The translations under genes were made by a program, and so were the position numbers. From the NCBI GenBank assembly GCA_961205875.1, contig OY540811.1, forward strand, positions 17,229,248 to 17,293,247: a stretch of 64,000 nt of DNA, in the 5' to 3' direction. Of the stretch, positions 39,062-50,848 are shown piece by piece. This DNA comes from Sialis fuliginosa. Lineage: Eukaryota; Arthropoda; Insecta; Megaloptera; Sialidae. Numbering within the stretch: the first letter of the stretch is position 1; each line of letters opens with the position of its first letter. Under the pieces are notes generated by a model. That model was not told where the DNA came from. It saw only the letters and a program-made list of their open reading frames with translations, and did no database searches.

Positions 39062-39731
39062 CAGGGACTTGAATCTGAACCCGAACCCGAACCGTAAACC
39101 CGAAAAAAACCCGTATTTTTTATTAACCAGCTATATCAAAAAGTCAATGAACCTGAATCTGAACCTGAACTTTTTCATGGATAACCGGTAACCATATATT
39201 TTAAAAAGATTCAATAAATTATTTTTATTATTTTAATATTTTCCTCCAATAATTATAAAAGAGATTATAAATTGTACTAATACTGGAAATCTGTTTGAAT
39301 TTTATGGTATGATATGTAACTTATCAAGTCAACTACTGAAATTTACATACCTATTTTTAACTTTCTTTTTTAATTCTATAACTGAATTACATTTAAATTT
39401 GCAAAAAAAAATTAAAAATAATAATTTCAATCTTTAAAATGTAATTATATTTTTTGCCCTTTTTTCTAGCAATATTTTAACGTCTATTAATGTTTTTTCT
39501 TCTTCAGAATATGTTTTACATATTTGTTAATTATAATTTTGTTTTCGAACAAAATAATTTTCTTTCAATTACAAACTTGAACTCGAACCCGAACCTGAAC
39601 CCTAAAAAAATAATGGTTTTTGAACACAAATAGTTTGCAACATGTTGAATCCAAACCCGAACCCGAATCGAAATTTATGTTTGAACCGGAACCGAACCCG
39701 AACCATAAATAAATTCCGGTTCAAGTCCCTG
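39062..39731. mobile_element. hAT-like MITE with AACCCG arrays, 670 bp
   Basis: The ends are exact 12-bp inverted copies of CAGGGACTTGAA. ACCCATAC (39054-39061) and ACCCATCC (39732-39739) flank it, a 7-of-8 match to an 8-bp hAT-type target duplication. Both end regions are built from short near-tandem runs of AACCCG and AACCTG in the same sense (39.08, 39.15, 39.58, 39.65, 39.69 kb). Many hAT transposases bind short subterminal repeats, so these may be binding sites; that is inference. No transposase is encoded. Confidence 0.75.
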
Positions 39732-39838
39732 ACCCATCCACACATACATTCATTTATTCATTGCTATCGTTAAAAATAGAATATACTCGTGCTAGGTTTT
39801 ATTTTGTTTATTATTAAGTCATATAATCGTTAATAAGA

Positions 39839-40020
39839 ACTTCACGCTGAGACGAGACTGTCTAAAATTTTGACCAGCCGAGACTAAGATGATGTAAATA
39901 TTATTTATAAGTCTCGTTGAGAGTCGAGAGTTTCGGTTCTAAAATCTAAGACAGGACGAGACTGTTAGATGATATGAAACATAAGTAAACCTAGTTATTC
40001 TCGTCTCGTGTGAAACCCTT
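39839..40020. mobile_element. Small element of the GAGACGAGAC family
   Basis: Ends are imperfect inverted copies around TCACGCTGAGACGAGA and TCACACGAGACGAGA. The core GAGACGAGAC and its complement recur inside. Related scraps lie near 15.68, 58.32-58.65 and 63.45-63.54 kb. Confidence 0.5.
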
Positions 40021-40302
40021 ACTATAATACACAGATCGTAAACAATTCGTATTAGCTCGTAAATTTTCGCATAAATATGTACAATATGTATTATATATGT
40101 AATCATATCTATATATTTTTATATATGTACATTTCTTTGTGAGTATATTCTCATACCTATAATTTTTAACATTTTATCAAATGTGGGTAAAAAGATACGA
40201 GAAATATTTTTTTAACAAATTTCTGATACTTTTTTATATTGACAATATACATATTTTTGTATTATGTTATATAGACGAGTTTTTATTTCATTAAAATCTA
40301 AC

Positions 40303-40816
40303 GTACTGGCACCAGTTTTGGATCATACCCCAGAGTGTTGGATTCTTGTTTAATAAAAAGTACTAAATTGGAAATATTTGATTACTCCCATTACTGAATT
40401 ATAATCTATAGACACTTAACTGTAAAACAGCTTAATTTGATGAAAATCGGCCAATGGGTCACAAAATGGTGTAATCGGTTTACTAATTATTATAACATCA
40501 TAACATCTGCTTTACTATGTTTCAAATTTTACGATTCTTTATTTTATAAAAACTTTTGTGTGATAGTACTTATCATTTTGTAATCATTAGCAAGAGTCTA
40601 TCACTGGGTGTCCATTACTGGTTTTACTTTGTCCATTATTGGTGAAAAAACATAAACAAAATAAAAGGCTATAATTTAAAAAAACAAAATGATGATCAAT
40701 TGATTTAATAGAGAGGTACTTGTTTTATTAAACACATCAGAGAATTACAAAAAAGCCCATTAATCCCAAAAAACAGTTTGCCTTGCTCTTAAAGAGGCCA
40801 AGACTGGTGCGAGTAC
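40303..40816. mobile_element. GTACTGGCACC-ended element, copy 1
   Basis: Ends are inverted copies of GTACTGGCACCAGTTTTGG (left) and, inverted, GTACTCGCACCAGTCTTGG (right). The interior closely matches the element at 54366-54930 in the opposite orientation: shared landmarks include 'cagcttaatttgat' and 'tatcactgggtgtcc'. The first bases are palindromic (ACTGGCACCAGT). No coding frame is present. Confidence 0.7.
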
Positions 40817-41400
40817 CTTGTTGAGTTTTGATTGAATTGCGCTCAATTAATTAAAGTTATGTCACAAATGCTTGGCAGAAATAAATGTTTAGAATTTAAA
40901 GCAAATAATTATGAATATATTTTTTAATTATACGCTATTTTGGTATAAATAAGTGATAGAATTGTGAATTTAACACGTTCGTATGAATGGTACAAAACTT
41001 TTTGTAATAGACGGCAAACGTTAAGGATGACTAAAGGAAATTGATAACGACGAAAATAAGGATAATAGCGAAATTTAAAGAAAGCTGTTCATTTTAAATA
41101 TATGTAGCTGTCAGACCCTTTTGTATGTAAAAGTCTTAACCAATTTTCTTCAAATTTCGTAAACAATTAGACGTATCATAAAGTAGATTAATCACAAAAA
41201 ATTAAAAAATAACTTTAACGAGCTATTGAAGAGATATATCCGTTAATAATGCAAAGTTCGGCTTATGCGATATAATAGAGGGTATAAGAGAGAAAAGTAT
41301 TTTGAAAATGGGAGAATACTATGAGACGCGTCCAAATCCATAAATTAACCAATAAACACATTATCTGTCTCTTTCTACTTTCTAGTATATCAAGTAAAAG

Positions 41401-41596
41401 CATAGACATAGAGAATGGACCAGGCATCTGACTCGAACACAGAACCGTGTCAAAAGAAAGAGATAGAAACAGATTTGGAATAACTGTGTAACTCTATGTC
41501 TATGTTCCAAACTACACTGCATCTCTCTCTCCTTTTTGAACAGATGTTACACCATTGAGTTAATACAGAATGCACTGTCCATTCTCTATGTCTATG
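41401..41596. mobile_element. 196-bp MITE with perfect 20-bp ends
   Basis: CATAGACATAGAGAATGGAC at 41401-41420 is matched exactly in inverted form at 41577-41596, and a partial third copy lies inside near 41491-41506. It begins about 305 bp downstream of the stop codon of the membrane-protein gene, hence perhaps beyond or at the end of its 3' untranslated region. Confidence 0.75.
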
Positions 41597-41761
41597 AGGA
41601 AAAGTGATTTTTTATATTAACGAAAACAAAAGGAAACGTCAAATAGTCAGCACTGTTTAATCAAAACTGAAAATATTCTAAAATAACAGAACATTGTTGA
41701 AAAATAATTCTCGTTTCTTTTTAGCTATATCATGCACATGTTTTTATTTTTATAATTTGTT

Positions 41762-41771
41762 TTTATTTATT
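41762..41771 (-). terminator. Candidate polyadenylation signal of the membrane-protein gene
   Basis: Overlapping AATAAATAAA on the minus strand about 130 nt downstream of the stop at 41902. Another AATAAA lies at 41743-41748. Either could end the transcript. Confidence 0.4.
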
Positions 41772-41901
41772 TCGCAGGAGTATATTCTCGTATAAGCTCT
41801 AATATTTATCGTATAGTTTTTATATGTGCTTGCACATTTTCGCACATTCTCGCATGAGTCCGAATCGTATATTTTCGCATCTGAAACTCAACTATTCCAA
41901 A

Positions 41902-42218
41902 CTATATACTGGATGGATAATGTCGTTCGATATCGATCGTGTTCGCACGTACTCGCTCGTCCTCGTACACGCTCGCACGCACCTCTCTGAGCTCCGAGAC
42001 TGAGGGTAGTAATTCGTCAGTAGATAGAGGACTAGGCGTGGGTGGTTGCGGATTTGCTACGACCCGCGGTAGTGAGCCGGGAAGCGATGTCATGCGAGCG
42101 AGACGGAGCTGCATCTCGCGGTGCTCTTTGAGTTCTCGCTCTCTCTCCAACAGCCGACAACCGAAACTTCGTATTGAGCTTGCACTGTGTATCGAAGTCA
42201 GACTCGGCCTTCTTGATC
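41902..42218 (-). CDS. Exon E: cytoplasmic C-terminus of the membrane protein
   Basis: Last exon, 104 codons plus TAG (41904-41902). The acceptor is GATGCAG|GA; the first two bases complete a glycine codon begun in exon D, so the intron is phase 1. The peptide opens with a Ser/Arg stretch (SRRPSLTSIHSASS), continues with a charged helix LLERERELKEHREMQLRLAR that could be a short coiled coil, then a proline-rich linker (NPQPPTPSPLS) and an acidic-basic end, ERHYPSSI. The final Ser-Ser-Ile fits the class I PDZ ligand pattern (S/T-X-hydrophobic at the carboxyl end), suggesting anchorage to a PDZ scaffold; this is inference. Several Arg-Arg-Pro-Ser and Ser/Thr sites could be phosphorylated. A plus-strand frame over the same block is a shadow. 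Confidence 0.8.
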
Positions 42219-45200
42219 CTGCATCAGTTTATGCATATTTATAATATATTGTGTTGATAATGAGTTTAATTGAAAATGCAATTCAGCTGTTTGTGAATTT
42301 ATAGAAAACGTCTTAAACTTTTAGAAAATTCTGGTGCTTAGCTTTATGCCAGAATTAATCCGATTTTTTCATTTTGGTACCAAAGTAAATAAAATACAGT
42401 CTAAAATATTAAGTAAAATGTTTTGCTTAATTATATGCTACAATTTGACTATTAACATTTTTTTAATATGAAGCCATACTTCAAGGATATAACGATCGAT
42501 CTATTTGTTAAATAGTATCCTAATCTTTTTATTATACCATTTGTTAAAATATTTGATTTACTTTACAACCTTGTAAATATAGTCACGTTGTGGTAATCAG
42601 TACCTACCTAACCTAATTTAATTATAAAAAATATTTTTCATAAAAATTTTACAGAACAACTGAATGATGTTTTTACATTGATGTAAAGACAATCAAATAT
42701 ATCAACTAATAGTATAACGAAATATATAGATTTATATTTAAAAAATAGGTCGATCACACCATTTTTCTAAAGTGTAACCACACATTTAAAAATCGAGCTG
42801 TGGCAAATAATTTAGGAAACATTTTTTCATGTCATTAACATTGTACAAGGTACAATGTTATTTCTTTTTATGTAATGTATGAAGAGAAAAAGTGAAATAA
42901 ATTGAAATATAAATTGTATGAAATACCATAAAGGGGAAAAGAAATTGAATGTCAATACCAGGTAAGTATAAAATAATATTTCATAAAAGCAAGGTTATTG
43001 CGTTATCAAAAGATAAGACGTCTTCTATAACTATGTATAAAAATTTATAAGCAATAGAAAAAGTAATTTGCATTGTTTATTCGAATAAAATATATATTTG
43101 AATTATTCTGTAGCCTTAAATATTTATACTATTCTATATCTCAAAAAAATCTAGTTATAAAAATTTGGTATTATAATTTCATATTTTTATCGAATTCTTA
43201 AATAATAAATTAATAACATGCAAAATTTTCCTGATCTACTTTTTTAAATTGGACAAAAAATGTGAATGATAAAAAATGCATATGCTTCATTGAGACATAG
43301 ATCAAGAAAATGAATACAATTAGAATTGGATTAAGGTGGTATTAACAAGTTCTTTTTATAAGGTTCCTAAAAATACAAATATACGTATTATAAACGATAA
43401 AAAAATGATAATTATGGACGCTGAATAACCTTAATCCAGCTCTGAAGAAAACTGTAATGAAAAGTGTGCTGAACTAGTGTTTTTGTAAAGTTGAAATGTT
43501 TTCTTTTATAGAAAATATTTTTATTTTATAATTGATACCAATTCATTTTCAACACTTTTAAGCGTGAAGTTTTATCAGCAATGCTATGATAAAATGCATG
43601 CAAATTTGAAATTTTTACGAACAAATCATTTTTTTTTAATTTATAAAAATTAAAGCCTGGTGTAATATTACGCTTCAAATTTTAATATAATGTTATATAC
43701 ATACATTATTAATTCTTTTTTTTAATGAAAATTTAGAATAGGTTATAAAAATCACATACATGTACTTATAATAGTAGGGCATGCTCACTTTAACTAAAAT
43801 TTTCCAATTCATTATTAAGAAAAAATATTATTTATATCACTAACATAAGAATATCGAAGTTATCATGCTATAACTGATATGATACATGCTTTATACTACA
43901 CATCATTTAACATGTGTAGAATATGGAGGGATGCATATACTAAAGATATACCAGACTTTAATTCTTTTAGCAATAAATACTGTGAAATAAGAAATCTAAA
44001 CAGCAAAAGCGTAACTTTCAATAATACTTATTAATATATTATGCACTAAGCAGTTTGATACATATAAATATTTTACGTATACAATCTCGACAGCTGCCAT
44101 CTTGCTATTCTGTGTTGTCGGAGACAGTGTGTATAATCATGTTTCATGAGAGAATAGGTTATGTAATGACAGAGATAACACACATATATGTCTTTATAGA
44201 GAAATATCAGCCAATCGCCGATGTAATAATTTATTATATCCAATAAAATTATTGTACTGCGATTTTAAATTGTACAAATCAGTGCAACTATCGAATGTTA
44301 ATGATTTGTGATATAGTATAAATGTGTATTGTAAAAAACACAAATTTCATGAATTTGTCTTTTATTTGAACAATATTTTGTGAATAATAAATTTGCATCT
44401 TTTTACTGATCATGGGCCAACGTTTCGTCGTACATGGAAGTGGACATCTTTAACTTTCTTCAACGGAAACTAGAGGCAAATTAATAGTTATGTATCATAA
44501 CAGAAGCTATAGGTATTCTGTCACAATCTTTTAAGCAAATTCAAATTATTAATTTATCAACAATTTCGAATACAACATAAGATATCCACTTTCATGTATC
44601 AAAGCATTAGCAAATATTATCTTAACTAAAACATAATTTAATGAAAAAATGCTCCAATCTATATAAAGCAACACTTATTTACCTTTTACATTTAAAGCAG
44701 ATAATTTAAACATTTTCATTATTACATCAGCGATGACCGCTATATATTTTTTATTAGTTCACGACATCAACGTTCTAGGAAATGATAATGAAGAAGGATT
44801 AACTCTCAAAGGTCATGTTTTGTTGTGAGAGTATATCTCAATGAATATGTCAGTACATTTATATTTTATAGATAACATACACGCAAGCCATACTCCACAA
44901 AAATGACAAGTTATATCTTACGGTTATATGTAAAAAGGAATGTACAAAATTTGAGTAGTTTTTTAAAGAATGTTTATTAAATTTTCAGCAACGTCAAAGT
45001 TTTCCTTAACTTTTTTAAGGTTTTCACTGTTGATGGATGTATAATATTAAAGTGTTTCGTTTTTTATTTAAGAATATATATAGTAAAAACTCTTTAATTC
45101 AAAACATATATTACTTTTTCATACACAAATACACGTTAGTTAGATAAATGCTAATAAAAAGAATGAATACACGAAAAAAATTAAGATCAAATTAGATATA

Positions 45201-45224
45201 TTTTCAAAATAAACGTTGATTACC

Positions 45225-45450
45225 ATAGATCTACGGAAATCTTAATTTAAAAAAAATATATCTTAATTGATCTACGTAGCTCCAAAACTTAACTTGGTCA
45301 TATTTCTATCATAGATCTATGTTGATTAAGTAGATCTATAGTAATTGACGTAGATCTAAGAAACAAAGATGACCCAATTAAATTTTAAATCTATGTAGAT
45401 AAAAAAAAATCCAGGCAGATCTACATAGATAAAATTTATTTTTTCCTGGG
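45225..45450. repeat. Cluster of AGATCTA palindromic units
   Basis: TAGATCTA or close variants occur about seven times in 225 bp, in both orientations, often as 'catagatctatg' or 'gtagatcta'. An imperfect inverted layout is visible ('agatctacatagat' against 'atctatgtagat'). It is probably an A/T-rich transposon remnant with repeated short sites; ends are not defined. Confidence 0.5.
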
Positions 45451-46270
45451 ACCGTTTTTTTGTGAAGTTAAGAAAAATTGACGCATTGAATAAGAAATAA
45501 TTAATCAAACTCTTTACAAGCGTCTACTTTTCCTTATAGAAGAGACAAGAATGAAATTAATCCACGAATAAAAATAATGTCCACACTTGAAAATAATAAA
45601 ATTGTAGTTTCTATTCAATATTGATTTTCACTTCCGAATGCAATTACAATTTTTATAAAGTTCTTCGATCTCTTATCGTTTGAATTTCCGACATACATAA
45701 ATTTTATGGCAGTTCATATTGAAAAGTCTAATAATGTTTTTTAATTGGATCAAAGTTTTGAGTTTTCCTTCGAGTATTTTATATTTTGAAATTTTAATAC
45801 AGTGAAACTTTTCTAAACCGATCAGCTAATAGTAAAAAAATGATTGCTTATGAAAGTTGTGTTTAATGCACGGTTCGATCAAAAACTATTATATAGGATA
45901 AATGGTTGGTTTGATATATATCACTGTATACATGTTATATTATATAGAATATGGGCAAAAATTTATGTTTTGTATTTAAATCATAATCTTAATATATTTT
46001 ATTAAAATTTTGTCGTACCCTCTTTTTCAAGAACGTGGTATATTATTTGTTATTTTAATATGAAAAGCAAGTAAAATAAAATATTGCTGTTGAATATAAT
46101 ATCGATGTAAGAAATGGAGAAAATTATTTATTCAGGTCACATGTCCATATATGGAACACACCTGAACATTTTCTTTAGAACATGCAAGTTCTAGTTAGGG
46201 TGATATTTTCACGGTACTTTTTATACGATAATAAATGTGAATAATACAATCGTTACTAAGTCGTTTGCAG

Positions 46271-46379
46271 TCGGAAGTTGATGTCGATATTGACAGTGAA
46301 TCGTTTAGCGATCATAATAACCGATGTGAGAGGGAAGAAGAGGAGAAATGTGATGGAAAGAAAACCCCGTCGTCGACAC
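46271..46379 (+). CDS. Candidate exon, acidic, opposite strand inside an intron
   Basis: A 109-bp block with non-A/T-driven composition lies between an acceptor-like TTTGCAG and a perfect donor GTATGT. It reads SEVDVDIDSESFSDHNN then RCEREEEEKCDGKKTPSST, acidic followed by charged and Ser/Thr. With intron phases 0 and 1 it could be an internal exon of a plus-strand gene nested in the intron between exons D and E. No partner exon was recognised on the plus strand, so it may also be an exon remnant or chance. Two other frames over this block are open but show repetitive, low-complexity peptides. Confidence 0.35.
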
Positions 46380-46470
46380 GTATGTGTGTATGTATGTTCA
46401 TATATGGAGTATATATGTATGTATTTGTGTTTGTGTCTTTGTGTCAGAGATAGAGATGGGCACATGTGGT
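46380..46470. repeat. TATG/TGTG low-complexity tract
   Basis: Imperfect microsatellite of GTATGT, ATGT and TGTG units directly following the candidate donor at 46380. Confidence 0.6.
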
Positions 46471-47147
46471 TTCATTCACGTTCACGATCGCGTTTTTATT
46501 ATTTAATTATATTTGAAAGCATTGTGATTATTTATAATTGATGTAATTTTATTTCTATTATGTCTGTTATTTATAACTATTAAGTTATTGTTATAATATA
46601 AATGATTAATTATTTTCGTGGCTATTTATTTTCAAATTATGTATTGTTTCCTTTAAGGAGACAAATTGGATTTATTTTCTTTATGAATTATACCTTAAAA
46701 ATGTTTTCAAAAGAAAAAAAGTTTGATGTAAAATATGCAATTATTTTCATTACTTCGTATTTAAAATAGTGTTTAGAAATTTTTAAGATATTTTCAATAT
46801 TAATTTTTACGTTAAGTATCGTAGATTAACTTCGTATTGAGATCAAAAAGATATTTATTAGTAAAGTATTAAAATTATTATTTATTTACTTATTAATATT
46901 TGTCTTTGCTTCTGGATGTTATCTGTACTGTTTTAATGATACCAGATCACACATAGAAGCCAAAAATTATTTTAAAACCACTATGGAAGCTTTAAAGAAC
47001 GATTTATTCAATTTAATACTTCTATATGTCCTATTCCACAACACACACCCATTTCTAGCCCATGAGCACACAAGTACCATGTACATGGGTAGACCATGAT
47101 GTAGAGAGACACAGTATTACGAGTATTAGTGGTGTAGATGTCTTTAC

Positions 47148-47438
47148 CGAGTCCGGGGGACGCGGGGGCAGACTGCGAGGTATCCTGCTGGTCGTTCTCC
47201 TCGCGGAGCACAGCTGCTGCACCTTGACACGAGATTAGCAAGATGGCGGCGGCGCGGGCCGCACCTGCTCGCGAGGACGTGGTCGCGACGGTACCCGATG
47301 ACATGCCCATGCCGGTCCGGTACCCGGGCCCAGTGCTCGTGCGTCGCGAGTACCCCGAGATCAGAGTGCTTCCACCGCTCCGCTGCGATGACCTCGACGC
47401 CGAACGGCCGCCGTAGCTGTTCGTAGCCAGAGGTATGC
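47148..47438 (-). CDS. Exon D: Ser/Arg/Gly-rich cytoplasmic segment
   Basis: 96 codons in phase 1 on both sides: acceptor TTCCCCAG|GC, donor CTCG|GTAAAG. Its first two bases complete a glycine codon from exon C and its last base starts the glycine finished in exon E. The chosen frame begins IPLATNSYGGRSASRSSQRS and is rich in Ser, Arg, Gly and Thr, followed by an alanine-rich stretch (AGAARAAAILLISCQ) and an acidic Gln-rich end (LREENDQQDTSQS). It would follow the membrane helix and form the proximal cytoplasmic tail, probably disordered. The exon is very GC-rich, so a second minus frame and an antisense frame are also open across much of it; the phase match with both neighbours is the reason for this choice. 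Confidence 0.75.
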
Positions 47439-48504
47439 CTGGGGAAGTTTAATGCGCTATACACACACTCTTGGATCTGATGTCATCAAAGGGGGCTATG
47501 TTAAATGTGTTCGTCAAATAGTCTAGTACACATTCAAATATAATATGTACTATATGTTGGATGTACCTATTTGGAGTTCTGAACATAAATAAAAACTTCT
47601 TGGTCTTGACCAGTGTTGCAGTGCTAAGAAAGAAAAACTCAAATACTACATTTTTAAAACCAAAAGAAGAACTTTCACCCCTTGATTTTTTCAATTTTTG
47701 GTCCAAGTGGACATTAGCATGCAATTTCAAACCGAGATTCGAGGATCGGTTTCATTATTTTAATTATTTTATAAAATACAAAAAAATGAAGAAAAAAATT
47801 ATTGTTATGCAATATTAAATACTTAAGTTTTGCTAGTCTCATCTCTCTTCTGTTCTGTTATAATATCACAACAGTACTGGTCTTGGTAGTCAACATAGTT
47901 GTCTAGATATTCCATTCAATATGGACTCATCTAGACCAAGAAAATGCATCTTATATTCAAAAATCCAAATACGATATAACCTCTCAAATCGTTCAATAAA
48001 AGTATAATTGTCTATTTACAAAATAGTTTATATTTTTCGACCCTAAATGAAAAAAGTCTAGTTATGTAAAAAATTCTAGCAGAACACTACAGCTAAACTT
48101 ACTCTATTTTTTAATTGGTACATTCCTAATTAATAATTCAGGAAAGATAATAAAAAGGATAAAGAAATTTTTGGATTTCTTTGGGACTGAAATGTAATAA
48201 GAAATTTTAATAATTTCAAAATAATTAGTGCATGAAAATTTATCTAAAATGGCAGTGTTGTATAAAAAATGTAAGTATTTGTCTGTGGAGCTTTTTACTA
48301 CGATTTATTTAACTGTCAATATTAGAATAAAATGATTGTATGGACATTTACGTGCATGTTTTTATTTACGTTTCTACAAAACATGATAATGTGTTATTCA
48401 TAATTTCGGTTAGTATATGTTAAATGCTTCTATTTATATACAACATAAACATTCACTTATTAGTACACACACATATTAAATAATGGATGATGCTAGTACG
48501 TTAC
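47439..48504 (-). other. Intron between exons C and D
   Basis: 1.07-kb A/T-rich intron, phase 1, donor ACAG|GTAACG, acceptor CCCCAG. Open frames on both strands near 47.5-47.8 kb are overlapping and A/T-driven; no element ends were recognised. Confidence 0.6.
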
Positions 48505-48684
48505 CTGTTTCACTAGAGAATAATATCGGCGGTGCCATGTTGGCGTTGGCGAAGTGGCTTGGACCATCCGAATACCTTGCTTGTGTGAATAATTTCAATA
48601 CAAAACAAATCAGTCCGGCTAAAACGGCTATTCCTGTCACAACCCCGGCCAATGTTGAGAGATTTGTCGTCAGCAGGACCAAAT
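48505..48684 (-). CDS. Exon C: transmembrane segment
   Basis: 59 codons; acceptor CGTATAG|AT, donor ACAG|GTAACG, phase 1 at both borders. The peptide runs LVLLTTNLSTLAGVVTGIAV, then LAGLICFVLKLFTQARYSD, then GPSHFANANMAPPILFSSET. A hydrophobic helix of about 22 residues (roughly residues 10 to 32 of the exon) is followed by Lys and Arg, which by the positive-inside rule places the C-terminal side in the cytosol. The short Ala/Gly/Val-rich helix is typical of a single-pass type I protein. It directly follows the cysteine-rich exon B, so only a short juxtamembrane stretch separates the last EGF-like module from the membrane. A 76-codon plus-strand frame is a shadow. Confidence 0.85.
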
Positions 48685-48824
48685 CTATACGAAAATGTAG
48701 TAAAATATTATAATTTGACAATTAAATAACTGTGCTTGCCTTTTTTATTAAGGCTGAGGTCATATATATAATTCTTGTCTCACTTCTAGTTGTGTAATAA
48801 ATACAATCTAAACTTATGGAACTA

Positions 48825-49268
48825 GTGTGTCCCAGGATAGATGTAACAAGAGGTGTAATGAACAAACTTTTTTCGAATTTCGGAATAACATTTAGTGATC
48901 GAGTCATGCTTGATGTAAAACTAACGTATACCAAAAATTAGTTGATTTGTTCTTCTAGAGGGTATTTTTAAAAGCAAAGTTGTAAAAATGACCAAATCTT
49001 ACTTTTCACTTCACAATATTAAGTAGATATTTTATTGTAAAGTGAAAATTAGGGTATAGAGTTCCAAATTGCATTCTAAACAAACTTTCTTCGTGGATTT
49101 TTTTATATTTTGAAAAAGATAGGTAGTTTGTTTTTGGTTATTTTTACAACTTTGCTTTGTAAAACATCCTATAGAAGACCGAATCAACTAATTTTTGATA
49201 TATATCATTCCAAAATTCGAAAAAATTTTGTTCATTATACCTCATGTTATATCCATCCTGGGACACAC
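48825..49268. mobile_element. 444-bp TA-flanked foldback MITE beside exon C
   Basis: Ends are inverted copies beginning GTGTGTCCCAGGATRGATGT, flanked by TA (48823-48824 and 49269-49270), the target of mariner-type elements. Inversion continues with mismatches through most of the element (for example 'aacaaa' and 'ttcgaattt' outside, 'attagttgatt' and 'caaagttgtaaaaat' inside), meeting near 49.03 kb. It starts 140 bp upstream of the exon C acceptor in the minus-strand transcript. Confidence 0.75.
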
Positions 49269-49876
49269 TATATATTCTTTTTTCTGTTTTCCATATGCCT
49301 AATAGCGATTTACGAATTGAAGTGAGCAGTAAGATAATAAAAAAATGTTCAATAGATACATATTGTGACCACTTTGTTCCACGAAATTTTTATAATGATA
49401 AGCGATGATTTTATTAATCCAGAATTTTTTTTCAATATTTTCCATTTTCAAAAACTACCAATACAACTCCTTTAGAAGTCGAGACGGTTAACGGTTAATG
49501 TGTACATATTTAGTTATTTTATCAATTACCCAAAAAAAAATTATTAAGAAACCTTCAAATGTGCAAAATATACAAGAAAAATGAACTTATCTTGGAAACA
49601 ATCGGCAGCAATTGCATAATTATAATAAAAAATATCTATTTATCCTTTTACCTTTTCCTGTTTTCACTTATCCACGTATTTTTCAAAATATTTCATGATG
49701 TTAATCATTTTGATAAGATGGACTGAAGTAATTTATAATATCACAACAGCCTCTCGTTTAAAAACAATTAAAAAAACACAGATGAAGAAACACGTTTTAA
49801 TAGGATTTCCCCGTCTATTAAATAATTCTTAATTGTAGGAAATTTAATCTATCTGACTGGTAATTATTAAAATAAA

Positions 49877-49888
49877 GGGGGGGGGGAT
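49877..49888 (+). repeat. Poly-G run
   Basis: About ten consecutive G in very A/T-rich DNA, next to the tandem duplication that begins at 49913. Confidence 0.8.
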
Positions 49889-49912
49889 GGTTTATTTTTG
49901 ATCATGCAAACC

Positions 49913-50048
49913 GGCGACGATTCACAAAATCGGTGAAATTTTAAATTGTTTATAAATATGTAAAAATATATAAATCATGTAGCGACGATTCTTAAAATCG
50001 TTAAAAATTTTATTTTTTTATAAATATGTAAAAATATAGAATTCATGT
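49913..50048 (+). repeat. Two-copy tandem repeat of about 68 bp
   Basis: Each copy starts GCGACGATTC, passes 'aaaatcg' and 'tttataaatatgtaaaaata', and ends 'tcatgta'. The copies differ at scattered positions and abut near 49980. Confidence 0.65.
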
Positions 50049-50848
50049 ACAAATAAGTACTTTTGTGGAGTTGTTTAGGTTTGTGAATGAATCTATATAA
50101 AATTACTATTCAATTATAAACTTTTCAAACGTGTTTAGGACATTTGGCAGTATATTCTTCGGATATATAGACTGAAGAATACAAATACATAATACGTTGT
50201 TGAAAATGTTTTTTAAGGAATCATAACTTGTTTATGACAAGGAAACTTTACAAATGTAGAACTTAACCTTTTTCTTCAGTGATATATTTACAAAGTTTTG
50301 AAGTCTTTTTATTAAAAGTTTTTTATATTACTACAACAGGTTGATTGCAAACTATTTCAGCAGCTTTGTTAGTATGAAACAGATCTGTGACATAGACCGG
50401 AGCTTTCCAAACTGTGCATTGTGGGTTTATTTAAATTTTCAAATAAAGTAAATATTTTATTTTTTCAAATGGCTACTATGTTGCTTTTGCGTAAATACAT
50501 AACAAAAAGAACTGTACTCTGGTGTAGATTTTAATTTTAGTACATATAAATTATTTATCAAATTGAATTTTGAGTGTCAACATTTGGAACAGACTGATGG
50601 TGTTATTATATTTTTATCTGAAGGTATCCCTATAATATAATGATTTAAAATATATACAAAACATACGTACCTTAAATGAATTTTTAACAATTATAAAGAC
50701 AAACCGCTCGCAAAAATGCATTATTACAAAATATATTAAGTAATATCAAGAAGCTATCACGTGCGCATCAACACTATCTTAATAGAGAAAGTAAAGGAAG
50801 AACATGATTGTTAATTTCTGAAACCTCTCTCCAATTTTTTTTACATAT

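Larger units (their letters stand above)
42219..47147 (-). other. Intron between exons D and E
   Basis: 4.9 kb of A/T-rich intron, phase 1, donor CTCG|GTAAAG and acceptor TGCAG. It contains a 23-bp palindrome at 42839-42861 ('aacattgtac' around AAG), a cluster of AGATCTA units near 45.2-45.4 kb, and a plus-strand exon-like block at 46271-46379. No further minus-strand exon is needed because the phases of D and E match. Confidence 0.65.

Noticed and set aside
41939-42244. Plus-strand 101-codon frame over exon E
   Set aside because: Shadow of the minus-strand coding exon with matching acceptor and stop.
47144-47464. Alternative 106-codon minus frame over exon D
   Set aside because: It stops two bases past the donor and its phase does not match exons C and E, whereas the chosen frame matches both.
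48483-48713. Plus-strand 76-codon frame over exon C
   Set aside because: Shadow of the transmembrane exon; no start context or splice support.
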